This document shows, piece by piece, positions 1 through 9,678 of a stretch of 64,000 nt of DNA. The notes below the pieces were generated by a model. The model had not been told where the DNA came from and searched no databases. It saw only the letters and a list, made by a program, of their open reading frames with translations. Source of the DNA: Microbacterium sp. SYP-A9085 (GTDB lineage Bacteria > Actinomycetota > Actinomycetes > Actinomycetales > Microbacteriaceae); the NCBI RefSeq assembly GCF_009649635.1, contig NZ_WJII01000001.1, forward strand, positions 620,001 to 684,000, given 5' to 3'. Both the position numbers and the translations under genes were made by a program. How positions within the stretch are numbered: the stretch's first letter is position 1; every line of letters begins with the position of its first letter.

Positions 1-285
1 ACGATTCCTGGCACGAGAGGACCCCCGGGTTGTGTGCGGAACGGGTTACGCCCCATCCTATCGAGCGCGCCTGCACCCCGCCCGGGAGGCCGCGCGAGGG
101 CCCGGCACGCCGCATCCTCGGCCCAGGCGAGGGGATCGGCCGGAGCGAGGGCCGGATGCCACAAGAACACCCTCGCCTCGGCCAATCTCCTCGGCCCGGC
201 CGAGGGCGGGCCGGCGGGTTGTCCTCGGCCCGGGCGCGGGATGCCGCGGCCCGGTCATCGGGCGGAAGCGGCATCCCTCTCTTTG
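1..285. other. GC-rich stretch without a recognised gene
   Basis: I see no credible coding region here. Open frames exist in several phases, but their translations are arginine/proline/glycine-rich low-complexity sequence typical of random frames in high-GC DNA. The stretch has several copies of words built on CCTCGGCC and GGCCGAGG, so the RNA could fold, but I cannot assign a terminator or riboswitch. It ends at the argG promoter. Confidence 0.5.
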
Positions 286-1725
<1,440 letters not shown>

Positions 1726-1770
1726 GACGCGGCAACGGCACGCTGCACGAGCGAGCATCCGACCGGAGCG

Positions 1771-1813
1771 ACGGTGGGAGGGGCCAGGCAGGCACCCTCG
1801 ACCCTCCCACCGT
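1771..1813 (+). terminator. Hairpin terminator after argG
   Basis: A perfect 12-bp inverted repeat (arm ACGGTGGGAGGG at 1771-1782, its complement at 1802-1813) with a 19-base loop begins 45 bases after the argG stop. There is no T-run, so this is an actinobacterial-style hairpin rather than a classical intrinsic terminator. Confidence 0.6.
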
Positions 1814-1886
1814 GCCGGAGGACCCGTGGCATCCGCCCCCGCGGATCCCACGTAACCCTGCCGCCAACGTAGCAGTTCCCACCCCC

Positions 1887-1906
1887 AAATGAGAAGGGTC
1901 TCATTT
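1887..1906. promoter_or_regulatory. AT-rich perfect inverted repeat upstream of the acylase gene
   Basis: Arms AAATGAGA (1887-1894) and TCTCATTT (1899-1906) are perfect complements around the four bases AGGG. It lies between argG and the penicillin-acylase gene, about 60 bases before a possible -10 box TACGAT at 1969-1974. It could be a repressor operator for the acylase gene or a second weak terminator for argG with short T-tract. The sequence alone does not decide. Confidence 0.4.
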
Positions 1907-2021
1907 CAGGGACGTGCATCCATCCACAGACCCCCGGGGACCGGTTCGGGTTCGCACAGGCCAGAGGATACGATGCGGGGACGCCGCGCGCCCTGCCGGC
2001 ACGTCCACGAAAGACCGAGCA

Positions 2022-4781
2022 ATGCCGCGACGCCCGCACCGGCACACGCCGTCAGCATCACGGATCCCGGCGCGTGCATCGCGCGGCCGCCGGATCGCGA
2101 TGACGGCGTACGGCGTCGTCGCGGGGCTCGTCACTATCGCGCTGATCGCCGCCGGGCTCGTCGTGTTCACGATCCAGCGCTCGTTTCCGCAGCTGGACGG
2201 GACCGTGACAACGCCGGGCCTGCACGCGGCCGTCACTGTCCTGCGGGATGACCGCGGCATCCCGACGATCACAGCGGACGACACGCACGACCTTTTCTTC
2301 GCGCAGGGCTACGTGCATGCGCAGGACCGGTTCTGGGAGATGGACTTCCGCCGGCATGTGACGAGCGGGCGGCTGTCGGAGCTATTCGGCGCCTCGCAGC
2401 TGGGCACCGACAGGTTCCTGCGGACGCTCGGCTGGCGGGCGGTGGCCGAGAAGGAGGTCGACCTGCTCTCCGCCTCCGCGAAGGCGTACTACCAGGCGTA
2501 CGCGGACGGCGTGAACGCGTATCTGAAGGGCCACGACGGCGCCGCCGCGTCGCTGGAGTACGCGATCCTCGGGCTGCAGAATCCGGACTATCGCATTCAG
2601 AAGTGGACGATCGCCGACTCGCTGGCGTGGCTGAAGGCGATGGCCTGGGACCTCCGGGCGAACCTCGGTGCGGAGATCGACCGGGCCCTGCTGGCATCCC
2701 ACTACACCGGCGCGCAGATCGACGAGCTGTTCCCCGCCTACCCGTTCGAGCGCAACCCCGTGATAGTGCCGACGCTGACGACCGACCCTCCACCGGCGCA
2801 GGAGTCCGCCGTGCGGCCCGCGGCGATCCAGTGGTCGAGCGTCGACGGCGTGATCGAGGCGGCGAGCGCCCTGCTCGGCGATGTCGGCGAGGGGATCGGC
2901 TCGAACTCGTGGGTCGTGTCCGGGGATCTGACCGCGTCCGGCAAGCCGCTGCTGGCGAACGACCCGCACCTGGGCGCGGCGATGCCGAGCATCTGGCACC
3001 AGGTGGGCCTGACCTGCCGCACCGTGTCCGAGGAGTGCCCGTTCGACGTCGCGGGCTTCGGCTTCTCGGGGGTCCCCGGCGTGATCATCGGGCACAACCG
3101 GAAGATCGCGTGGGGATTCACGAACCTCGCGACCGATGTCACGGACCTGTACCTCGAGAAGGTCCAGGGCGACCGGTACTGGCGCGACGGGAAGCTCGTG
3201 CCGCTGCAGATACGGCACGAGACGATCACGGTTGCCGGTGGGAGGGATATCGACCTCGAGATCCGTGCGACGGACAACGGCCCGCTCGTGTCCGGCTCGG
3301 GCGACTACGCGGCGATCGCCGCGGATCCCCGCACGACCGCCGGGGGGACGGTCGGGCCGCCGGCCGGGGCGCCCCAGGGCGAGACCGCGGTGGCGCTGAA
3401 GTGGACGGCGCTGACCCCGGGAACCACCGCCGAGGCCATCTTCACTCTTGACGCCGCCTCGGACTTCGCCGGGTTCCGCGCCGCGGCGGCGCAATTCGAC
3501 GTGCCCGCGCAGAACCTCGTCTACGCCGATGTGGACGGCAACATCGGGTATCAGGCACCGGGGAAGCTTCCGATCCGCGGCAAGGGCGACGGGCGGATGC
3601 CGCAGCCTGGCTGGGACTCCGCCTACGGCTGGAAGGGCTTCATCCCGTTCGACCGGCTGCCGGTGTCATACAACCCCGCGTCGGGGTACATCGTCACCGC
3701 GAACAACGCGATCGTGGGCGCGGACTACCCGTACCCGCTCACCGAGGACTGGGACTACGGCTGGCGTGCGGCGCGCATCGTCGACCTGATCGAGCGGACC
3801 TCGGCATCCCGCAAGCTCACAGTGGAGGACATGCACCGCATCCAGGGCGACACCGGGTTCTGGATGGGCAAGAAGCTCATCGCGGCGTACAACGGTGTCG
3901 CCGTCGACGATGCCCGCGTGCGCGGCGCGCTGCAGCTGTTCGACCGGTGGGACGGCCGCAACGACGCGGACTCGGCCGCCGCCGCCTACGCGAACGTGGT
4001 CTGGGACGAGCTCGTCCAGGACCTGTTCACGCGCCGCGACGCGCCGGTGCCGGTGACCGGCCAGGATCGCCTGTTCCTCGTCGTGGACACCCTGCTGCGC
4101 ACCCCGGAATCGCCGTGGTGGACGAACGAGCTGATCGGCGTGAGCGGCATGCACGAGATGCTCACCACGGCCGCCACCGACGCGTACCACCGGCTCGCCG
4201 CGCTGCAGGGCGCGCGGCCGGAGAGCTGGTCGTGGGGGCGACTGCACACGCTGACCCTGACAAGCGGCACGTTCGGCTCCTCGGGCATCGCGCCGATCGA
4301 GTGGCTCTTCAACCGCGGGCCCGGGCCGGTTGGCGGTGGGTCGAGCGTCGTGGATGCCACGGGATGGCTGATCGGCAAGGGCTTCGACGTCGAGACCGTG
4401 CCGTCGATGCGCATGGTCGTCGACCTGTCGGACCTGGACGCGTCGACATGGAACAACCTGACCGGCCAGAGCGGACACGCGTTCCACCCGAACTACGACG
4501 ACCAGGTCGCGGCGTGGCAGCATGTGCGGCCGCTGCCGTGGCCGTTCTCCGCGATGGCCGTGCAGGCCGAGGCGACGCACCGGCTCGTGCTGACCCCTTC
4601 CCGTCCCTCAGCGGCTTCGGCGGGAATCGCCGTCCCTCGTGGTCGCATCCCGGCGCCGGCGCGACACGACGGGACGGCGACTCGGGGATGGGCTCAGCCT
4701 CCCGCGGCCGGGCTCCCCGCCGTGCCGGGCGGCCATGCATCCGGGATGCCGCCGGACGGCGTCGCAGGGATCACCGCCTGA
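2022..4781 (+). CDS. Penicillin acylase family Ntn-hydrolase, membrane-anchored or exported
   Basis: Members of this family cleave the amide bond of penicillins, N-acyl homoserine lactones or other N-acyl compounds after self-processing into two chains. Counted from the ATG at 2022 the product is 919 residues. It opens with a very basic stretch and one hydrophobic segment (around residues 28-48, GLVTIALIAAGLVVFTI), so it is anchored or exported. The alpha-chain signature DDRGIPTI, AQGYVHAQDRFWEM and the Ntn core GIGSNSWVVSG are present; the serine of the SNSW element is the expected new N-terminal nucleophile of the beta chain. LLANDPHLG and QNLVYAD further support the family. The usual family end is near HRLVLTP; here about 65 extra proline/alanine-rich residues follow and overlap the convergent lipoprotein gene by 88 bp. 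The start could also be the ATG at 2100. The substrate cannot be told. Confidence 0.88.
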   Translation: MPRRPHRHTPSASRIPARASRGRRIAMTAYGVVAGLVTIALIAAGLVVFTIQRSFPQLDGTVTTPGLHAAVTVLRDDRGIPTITADDTHDLFFAQGYVHAQDRFWEMDFRRHVTSGRLSELFGASQLGTDRFLRTLGWRAVAEKEVDLLSASAKAYYQAYADGVNAYLKGHDGAAASLEYAILGLQNPDYRIQKWTIADSLAWLKAMAWDLRANLGAEIDRALLASHYTGAQIDELFPAYPFERNPVIVPTLTTDPPPAQESAVRPAAIQWSSVDGVIEAASALLGDVGEGIGSNSWVVSGDLTASGKPLLANDPHLGAAMPSIWHQVGLTCRTVSEECPFDVAGFGFSGVPGVIIGHNRKIAWGFTNLATDVTDLYLEKVQGDRYWRDGKLVPLQIRHETITVAGGRDIDLEIRATDNGPLVSGSGDYAAIAADPRTTAGGTVGPPAGAPQGETAVALKWTALTPGTTAEAIFTLDAASDFAGFRAAAAQFDVPAQNLVYADVDGNIGYQAPGKLPIRGKGDGRMPQPGWDSAYGWKGFIPFDRLPVSYNPASGYIVTANNAIVGADYPYPLTEDWDYGWRAARIVDLIERTSASRKLTVEDMHRIQGDTGFWMGKKLIAAYNGVAVDDARVRGALQLFDRWDGRNDADSAAAAYANVVWDELVQDLFTRRDAPVPVTGQDRLFLVVDTLLRTPESPWWTNELIGVSGMHEMLTTAATDAYHRLAALQGARPESWSWGRLHTLTLTSGTFGSSGIAPIEWLFNRGPGPVGGGSSVVDATGWLIGKGFDVETVPSMRMVVDLSDLDASTWNNLTGQSGHAFHPNYDDQVAAWQHVRPLPWPFSAMAVQAEATHRLVLTPSRPSAASAGIAVPRGRIPAPARHDGTATRGWAQPPAAGLPAVPGGHASGMPPDGVAGITA

Positions 4782-5188
4782 AGCGGGGTCATCCCCCGCC
4801 ACGCGCCCTCTCCGCGGAAAAGGAACAGCACCGAGGACCTGTTTCCGACGGCATCCTGGAACGGGTCCCCGTCCGGGTACGGGTCTTGGCCGCCGCAGCC
4901 GACCGGGGTCGACAGCACGCGGATGCTGGCCTCCCCCGATCCCTTCACCCAGCGCTCGACGTCGACCGTCCACGCGTGCGCGTCGGTGCCGAGCACCTTC
5001 CCGCTGCCGGTGCGGGTCGTGACGTGACCGACCACGACGGCCGTGGCATCCGCCGTCGCGTCAGCGGGAGTGTCGTAGGCCACCCAGCTGGCGCATCCGA
5101 CGGACTGCGTGAACGGAAAGCCCGAGCACGCCGCCAGCATCGCCGCCACAATCGCGCCGACCGCGAGCATCCCGGCTCCCCGCCTCAT
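4694..5188 (-). CDS. Small secreted lipoprotein of unknown function
   Basis: The product, 164 residues from the ATG at 5188, has a lipoprotein signal peptide: a basic start (MRRGAG), a hydrophobic run and the lipobox LAAC, so it should be lipidated and displayed on the outer face of the membrane. The mature part has two pairs of cysteines (VGCASWV, VGCGGQD) and a beta-rich pattern with phrases such as VDVERWVKGSG and RSSVLFLFRG. This resembles small proteins that handle a surface ligand, but I do not recognise the family. A GTG at 5215 would add nine residues; I prefer 5188 because it gives the cleaner signal peptide. The 3' end overlaps the tail of the penicillin-acylase gene on the other strand. 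Confidence 0.72.
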   Translation of the reverse strand: MRRGAGMLAVGAIVAAMLAACSGFPFTQSVGCASWVAYDTPADATADATAVVVGHVTTRTGSGKVLGTDAHAWTVDVERWVKGSGEASIRVLSTPVGCGGQDPYPDGDPFQDAVGNRSSVLFLFRGEGAWRGMTPLQAVIPATPSGGIPDAWPPGTAGSPAAGG

Positions 5189-5488
5189 GGTCCGAGTGTG
5201 CGGAATCCGCCGCACGAAACCCCGCCTCGTTACCGGACCGTTATCACCAAACGGCCAGGAACCTCGGATGTCCCGTCCAGAAACCCCTCATACGGTGTAC
5301 CGGTCCGCCCGAAGGCGCCCGAGCCGGATCCGCGGATGTCTCGGTTCGATCCGCGTGGTCGAGCGGCTTCAGCATGCACGAATACCCCGTTTCGCGGGGT
5401 TGCAGCCGTGCCGGGACGACCAGCCCGTCCGGTCGCACACGCTGAATGCGGCCGCAGGCAGACGGGACAGCACGACCATCGGAGCCCC
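5189..5488. other. 300-base divergent intergenic region
   Basis: It lies between the divergent lipoprotein and lysozyme-fold genes. A small hairpin (ACCCCG, TTTCG, CGGGGT near 5384-5400) and an imperfect dyad GTGCGG...CCGCCGCAC near 5199-5216 are visible. The long leader of the rightward gene invited comparison with the c-di-AMP (ydaO) riboswitch that often precedes actinobacterial cell-wall hydrolases, but I could not match the conserved core. Confidence 0.4.
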
Positions 5489-6319
5489 GTGCGCCTTCGC
5501 ACCCTCACCCTCTCCCAGAAGTCCCTCGTCGCGGCGATCAGCGCCGCCCTCGCGCTCGGCGTCTTCGCCGTCCCGGCCGCGGCCGCGGGGCACGAGCGAT
5601 CCGGCTCCGAGCCTGCCGCCAGCGTGCACATGCTGCGCCCCATCGACCAGGATGCCGCGTACTTCGCGAGCGTCGCCCAGGGCACGGCACGGCTCGCCCA
5701 CGGCAAGGTGAGCACGGCGAGCATCGACCTCCAGCTCGCCCTCGCCGCCCAGTCCAACGAGCTCTCGGTCGAGACCGCACGGACGGTGACCGTCCGACTG
5801 CGCGAGGCGACGACATCCGTTGCGGCGCAGGTCGTGCATTACGACAAGGAGCAGGCGCGCAAGGCCGCGGTGAAGAAGGCCGCCGCCGAACGGGCCCGCA
5901 AGGCCGCCCTCGAGCGCGCCCGCAAGGCCGCAGCCGCCGCCAAGGCGAAGCAGCACGCGCAGGCCCGCGCCGCATCGCCGGCATCCACGGGCTCATCCGC
6001 ACCGGCCGCAACCGGCGACAACTCGCCGGCGGCGGCCCGCACGTACGCGAGGAGCCTGATGGCCAGCAAGTACGGCTGGGGCGCCGACCAGTTCTCGTGC
6101 CTGAACTCGCTGTGGAACCGCGAATCGGGATGGCGCGTGCACGCCGCGAACCCGAGCGGCGCGTACGGCATCCCGCAGGCGCTGCCCGGCTCGAAGATGG
6201 GCGCCGGCTGGCAGAACAGCGCGCGCGTGCAGGTCGCGTGGGGCCTCGGCTACATCAAGAGCCGCTACGGCACCCCCTGCGGCGCCTGGAGCCACTCCCA
6301 GTCCACCGGCTGGTACTGA
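5489..6319 (+). CDS. Secreted lysozyme/transglycosylase-fold protein (Apf-like)
   Basis: The 276-residue product has an export signal (basic start, hydrophobic core, AVPAAAAG cleavage region near residue 32). A helical segment follows, then a strongly basic Ala/Lys/Arg coiled coil (ERARKAALERARKAAAAAK, roughly residues 130-165), a Ser/Ala/Pro linker, and a C-terminal domain of about 85 residues. That domain carries FSCLNSLWNRESGWRVHAANPSGAYGIPQA and ends SQSTGWY. This is the pattern of the actinobacterial transglycosylase SLT-like / aggregation-promoting-factor domain; the glutamate in NRESGW is the expected catalytic residue. It should act on peptidoglycan outside the cell. The GTG at 5489 is preceded by GGAGC at 5481-5485 at good spacing. 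A large hairpin follows at 6351-6409. Confidence 0.82.
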   Translation: MRLRTLTLSQKSLVAAISAALALGVFAVPAAAAGHERSGSEPAASVHMLRPIDQDAAYFASVAQGTARLAHGKVSTASIDLQLALAAQSNELSVETARTVTVRLREATTSVAAQVVHYDKEQARKAAVKKAAAERARKAALERARKAAAAAKAKQHAQARAASPASTGSSAPAATGDNSPAAARTYARSLMASKYGWGADQFSCLNSLWNRESGWRVHAANPSGAYGIPQALPGSKMGAGWQNSARVQVAWGLGYIKSRYGTPCGAWSHSQSTGWY

Positions 6320-6350
6320 CCGGCGACTTCCCGCACGCCCTGACGCCGAG

Positions 6351-6409
6351 AGTGCATCTGACGGACGAGGGTGCGGCATTTTCCCGCTCCTTCGTCCGTC
6401 AGATGCACT
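6351..6409. terminator. 18-bp perfect inverted repeat between convergent genes
   Basis: Arm AGTGCATCTGACGGACGA (6351-6368) is the exact complement of 6392-6409, with a 23-base loop. It lies between the lysozyme-fold gene (+) and mrpG (-), 32 and 33 bases from their stops, so it can stop transcription from both sides. The arm is long and only moderately GC-rich, and it lacks a T-tract. Confidence 0.65.
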
Positions 6410-6442
6410 TTCGCGGGTAGCGGCGGGGGATGCTGCGGGGGC

Positions 6443-6787
6443 TCAGGGGTCGCGAGAGTCGGCGTCGCGGAGCTCGTCGACCACGAGCGATGCCCGGTCG
6501 ACGCGTCCGTTGCGGTAGGCCTGCCGGCCCACCATGTGCGCGGCCAGCGGCGCGGTGGCGAGCTGGATGACGACCACCGGCACGAGGAACGCCGTCACCG
6601 GCCACGAGCGCAGCGCCAGCGCTATCGCCAAGCAGATCAGCATGAGCCCGAGCACCTGCGGCTTGGTGGCGGCGTGCAGCCGCGTCGGCACGTCCGTGAA
6701 CCGGGCGACCCCGATCGCCGCCGTCAGGCACAGCAACGCGCCCACGAGCAGCAGAATCAGGGCGACGGCATCCAGCACGGCACTCAT
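6443..6787 (-). CDS. mrpG: Mrp Na+/H+ antiporter subunit G
   Basis: This is the last gene of the Mrp (Mnh) operon. Subunit G is a small membrane protein of the hetero-oligomeric antiporter that extrudes Na+ (or K+, Li+) in exchange for protons and supports alkali and salt tolerance. The 114-residue product has three hydrophobic segments (LDAVALILLLVGALLCLTAAIG, the KPQVLGLMLICLAIAL region and PVTAFLVPVVVIQLATAPLA). It also has the family phrase GVARFTDVPTRLHAATKPQ, including the conserved DxxTRLHAAT. A charged tail of about 30 residues follows. It overlaps mrpF by four bases (ATGA), so the two are translationally coupled. Confidence 0.93.
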   Translation of the reverse strand: MSAVLDAVALILLLVGALLCLTAAIGVARFTDVPTRLHAATKPQVLGLMLICLAIALALRSWPVTAFLVPVVVIQLATAPLAAHMVGRQAYRNGRVDRASLVVDELRDADSRDP

Positions 6788-7047
6788 CCCTGCTCCTTCC
6801 GCGCGACGAACCGGGCGATCGTGACCGAGGAGAACACGCCCACGGCGGCGATGATCAGCAGCACCGGCAGGCTCTGCGTGTGGTGGCGGATCACCATGTC
6901 GGCACCGACGACGCACAGCACCTCGGTCAGCAGCACGTCCGCGGCGACGGCGCGGTCGAGGATCGAGGGCCCGCGGACGATGCGCCACAGCGTCACCAGC
7001 GCAGCCACCGCGAACACCGCGTAGATCACCCATACCAGCCAGCTCAT
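6784..7047 (-). CDS. mrpF: Mrp Na+/H+ antiporter subunit F
   Basis: The 87-residue membrane protein has three predicted helices and the subunit F signature RGPSILDRAVAADVL after the first helix, where the aspartates are conserved in the family. Length fits MrpF (about 85-95). It overlaps mrpG downstream by ATGA. Upstream it starts four bases inside the end of mrpE. The whole operon A-B fusion to G is joined by such overlaps, which points to fixed subunit ratios in one complex. Confidence 0.93.
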   Translation of the reverse strand: MSWLVWVIYAVFAVAALVTLWRIVRGPSILDRAVAADVLLTEVLCVVGADMVIRHHTQSLPVLLIIAAVGVFSSVTIARFVARKEQG

Positions 7048-7592
7048 CGCGCACCCCCGTCCGCCCGCTCCACCTGCTGCACCTGCGCGCGGGAACCGAC
7101 GGCGCGCACGATGCGCTGCTCCCAGTGCAGCACGCTCCGCCGGTGCCTCTCGACATCTTCCATGGACCGAACCCCGATGAAATGCAGGTAGATGATGCGG
7201 CGGTCGCGATCGGTGTGCACGACGAGGGACCCGGGGATGAGGGAGGCCGTGACGCCGACGTGCGTCATGATCAGGTCGTCGTCGGTCCGCAGCGCGACGG
7301 CGATGATCGCCGCCCCCGGCTGGCGGCGCCAGTCGATGGCCTGCCACGCGACCGTGAGCGAGCTGACAGTCACGGCGGCGAGGAACTCGACGACGTAGAC
7401 CAGCCCCCACCACAGGTTGATCCGCCCCGACAGCTCGGCGGGCGGCAGCCGGAAGACCCGCGTGACGACGAGGGCGACCACGACGCCGGTCACGAACGCC
7501 AGCACCGTGAACTGGCCCCACAGCAGCATCCACAGCGCTATCAGCCACACGAAGAACGGCAGCTGGCGCCACAGCGTCTTCAGCGCGGTCAT
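7044..7592 (-). CDS. mrpE: Mrp Na+/H+ antiporter subunit E
   Basis: The 182-residue product has two N-terminal membrane helices (LPFFVWLIALWMLLWGQF and VLAFVTGVVVALVVTRVF), a third near the WGLVYVVEFLAAVTVSS segment, and a cytosolic domain with the family-typical LTPGT-like phrase (here ASLIPGSLVVHTDRDRRIIYLHFIG). MrpE is needed for assembly or stability of the Mrp complex. It overlaps mrpD and mrpF by ATGA on either side. The C-terminal 25 residues are arginine- and glutamine-rich and look unstructured. Confidence 0.92.
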   Translation of the reverse strand: MTALKTLWRQLPFFVWLIALWMLLWGQFTVLAFVTGVVVALVVTRVFRLPPAELSGRINLWWGLVYVVEFLAAVTVSSLTVAWQAIDWRRQPGAAIIAVALRTDDDLIMTHVGVTASLIPGSLVVHTDRDRRIIYLHFIGVRSMEDVERHRRSVLHWEQRIVRAVGSRAQVQQVERADGGAR

Positions 7593-9157
7593 TGCCCCGC
7601 CTCCTCGTGCAGCTGTTGCAGGTGCACGGGCTGCGAGATGCCGGTGCCGATGCGTGCGCACAGGTCGTAGAGAGGGCCCGCGAACACCGTGAGCGCTATC
7701 GTCGCGGCCACCATGCCGGCGGTCGCGGCGGTCATGATGCGCGGGATGACGCGGCGTTCGCTCTGCTCACCGGCCGCCGGCGCCCCCTTGAGGTACGCGA
7801 CCCGGTCCAGGGTCTCCAGCTCGGCCTCGTCGGGCTCGTCGTCCTCTCGCCAGAACGACAGGTTCCACGCCCGCATCAGCGCGTACAGGGTCAGCAGGGA
7901 GGTGAGGATGCCGCCGGCGATCAATACGATCATCAGCGGTGTGCCCACCCGGGCCGCCGCCTCGAACAGCGCGTACTTGCCGATGAAGCCCGAGAACGGG
8001 GGCAGCCCGCCGAGGTTGATGGCCGGGATGAAGAACAGGACCGCGATCAGCGGGGCCGCCCGCATCAGCCCCTTCACCTTGAGGATCGACGTCGAGCCCG
8101 CGCGCCGCTCGATCAGGCCCACCGCGAGGAACAGGGTCGTCTGCACGACGATGTGGTGGACGATGTAGTAGGCCACCGCGCCGAGGCCGGCCGGGGTCGC
8201 TATTGCGATCCCGAAGACCATGTAGCCGATGTGGCTGACCAGCGTGAACGACAGGATCCGCTTCAGCTCGGCCTGTGCGAGCGCGCCGAGGATGCCGATC
8301 ACCATCGTCGCCAGTCCCACGATCAGCAGCAGGGTGTTCACGTCGCTGGTGGGGAACAGCTGCGTCTCGGTGCGGATCATCGCGTACACGCCGACCTTCG
8401 TGAGCAGGCCCGCGAACACCGCGGTGACCGGGGCGGGCGCCGTGGGGTACGAGTCCGGCAGCCAGAACGACAGCGGGAACACGGCGGCCTTGATCGCGAA
8501 CGCGATCAGCAGCATGAGGTGCAGGACCAGCTGCGTGGACGGCGGCAGCTGTCCGATGCGCTCGGCGATCTGGGCCATGTTGACGGTGCCGAGCGCGGCA
8601 TAGATCATCGCTATCGCCGCAAGGAACAGGATCGACGATACGAGCGAGACGACGATGTAGACGACGCCGGTGCGGATGCGCGACTCAGTGCCGCCCAGGG
8701 TGATCAGCACGTACGACGCCACGAGCAGGATCTCGAATCCGACGTACAGGTTGAACAGATCGCCGGCGATGAACGCGTTGAAGATCCCCGCCGACAGCAC
8801 GAGATACGTGGGGTGGAAGATCGACACCGGCGTGTCGTCGTCCCCGTCCGCGGCGCCCTGTCCGACCGAGAACAGCAGCACCGCCAGCAGCACGACCGCC
8901 GACACCCCGACCAGCAGCGCCGAGAGACGGTCCACGTACAGGACGATGCCGGACGGGATCGGCCAGCCGCCCACCGATACCGCCAGCGGCATGTCCGCGC
9001 CGTCCACCGCGACGAGCAGGATCGCGGCGATCACGAGCACCGCCGACAGGGTGACGACGGATGCCGCGACCTGCACCCGGCGGCGACGGCCGGCCACGAG
9101 CGTCACCGCCGCGCCCAGCAGCGGCAGCGTCACCACGAGCGGGATCAGCGCGTTCAT
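7589..9157 (-). CDS. mrpD: Mrp Na+/H+ antiporter subunit D (NuoM/N-like)
   Basis: The 522-residue polytopic protein is related to proton-pumping subunits of complex I and is one of the two antiporter-like subunits of Mrp. Visible family features are the conserved glutamate region LYVGFEILLVASY, the lysine helix LLIAFAIKAAVFPLSFWLPDSYPTAPAP, LTKVGVYAMIR, the AELKRILSFTLVSHIGYM segment with its lysine, and LGGLPPFSGFIGK. These charged residues in membrane helices form the proton path. The cytosolic insertion DDEPDEAELETLD near residue 430 is acidic. It overlaps mrpC upstream and mrpE downstream by ATGA. Confidence 0.95.
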   Translation of the reverse strand: MNALIPLVVTLPLLGAAVTLVAGRRRRVQVAASVVTLSAVLVIAAILLVAVDGADMPLAVSVGGWPIPSGIVLYVDRLSALLVGVSAVVLLAVLLFSVGQGAADGDDDTPVSIFHPTYLVLSAGIFNAFIAGDLFNLYVGFEILLVASYVLITLGGTESRIRTGVVYIVVSLVSSILFLAAIAMIYAALGTVNMAQIAERIGQLPPSTQLVLHLMLLIAFAIKAAVFPLSFWLPDSYPTAPAPVTAVFAGLLTKVGVYAMIRTETQLFPTSDVNTLLLIVGLATMVIGILGALAQAELKRILSFTLVSHIGYMVFGIAIATPAGLGAVAYYIVHHIVVQTTLFLAVGLIERRAGSTSILKVKGLMRAAPLIAVLFFIPAINLGGLPPFSGFIGKYALFEAAARVGTPLMIVLIAGGILTSLLTLYALMRAWNLSFWREDDEPDEAELETLDRVAYLKGAPAAGEQSERRVIPRIMTAATAGMVAATIALTVFAGPLYDLCARIGTGISQPVHLQQLHEEAGQ

Positions 9158-9678
9158 CGGCCGTCCCCTCGATCCACCGGCGCGTCGTCGTCGATCGCGG
9201 GGTGGTCGCGATGGCGGAGCACCGTGATCGGCGACGTCGTGGTGTCGAGGAAGTCGGTGGTGATCGCATCGTCGGCGTCCTCGAGCTCGACCTCGTCGTC
9301 CAGGGCGTCCTCCTCGGCATCGTGGTCGACGCCGCGCAGCGCGACATCCTCTTCGTCGTCCGTGACGGTGTCGGCCTGCCCCAGCTGCCAGGAGCGGTAG
9401 ATGAGGGCGAGCAGGAACGCGGAGACCGCGAACGTGATGACGATGGCGGTGAGCGTCAACGCCTGCGGCAGCGGGTCGCTCATGTCGCTCTTGTCGACCT
9501 CGCCGAAGAACGGCGCCAGGCCCGGTGCGCCCATCGCGATCAGCAGCAGCAGGTTCGTGGCATTGCCCAGCAGCAGGAAGCCGATCAGCACGCGGGTGAG
9601 GCTGCGCTCGAGCATCGCGTAGACGCCGCAGGCGAACAGCACCGCCATCACGGCGATGAGCACCCCGCTGACCGTCAT
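9154..9678 (-). CDS. mrpC: Mrp Na+/H+ antiporter subunit C with long acidic tail
   Basis: The first 100 or so residues are a standard MrpC/NuoK-like protein with three helices (GVLIAVMAVLFACGVYAML, LIGFLLLGNATNLLLLIAMG, LPQALTLTAIVITFAVSAFLLALIY). The TAIVI segment carries the family's conserved Q-A-L-T-L-T-A-I-V-I motif. The usual length is about 110-125, but here the product is 174 residues because of a roughly 70-residue tail. The tail is packed with Asp and Glu (DDEEDVALRG, EEDALDDEVELEDADDA) and ends basic then acidic. The tail should lie in the cytosol. It keeps the ATGA overlap with mrpD, so it is not a frameshift artefact of the 3' end. Confidence 0.92.
   Translation of the reverse strand: MTVSGVLIAVMAVLFACGVYAMLERSLTRVLIGFLLLGNATNLLLLIAMGAPGLAPFFGEVDKSDMSDPLPQALTLTAIVITFAVSAFLLALIYRSWQLGQADTVTDDEEDVALRGVDHDAEEDALDDEVELEDADDAITTDFLDTTTSPITVLRHRDHPAIDDDAPVDRGDGR

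Noticed and set aside
5189..5488. Possible c-di-AMP (ydaO) riboswitch before the lysozyme-fold gene
   Set aside because: The leader length and gene type fit, but the conserved core sequences of the riboswitch cannot be found by eye.
7592..9400. Long open frame on the plus strand across mrpD and mrpC
   Set aside because: Its translation is Arg/His/Gln-rich without motifs and it is antisense to genes with clear membrane-protein families; it is a by-product of codon bias.
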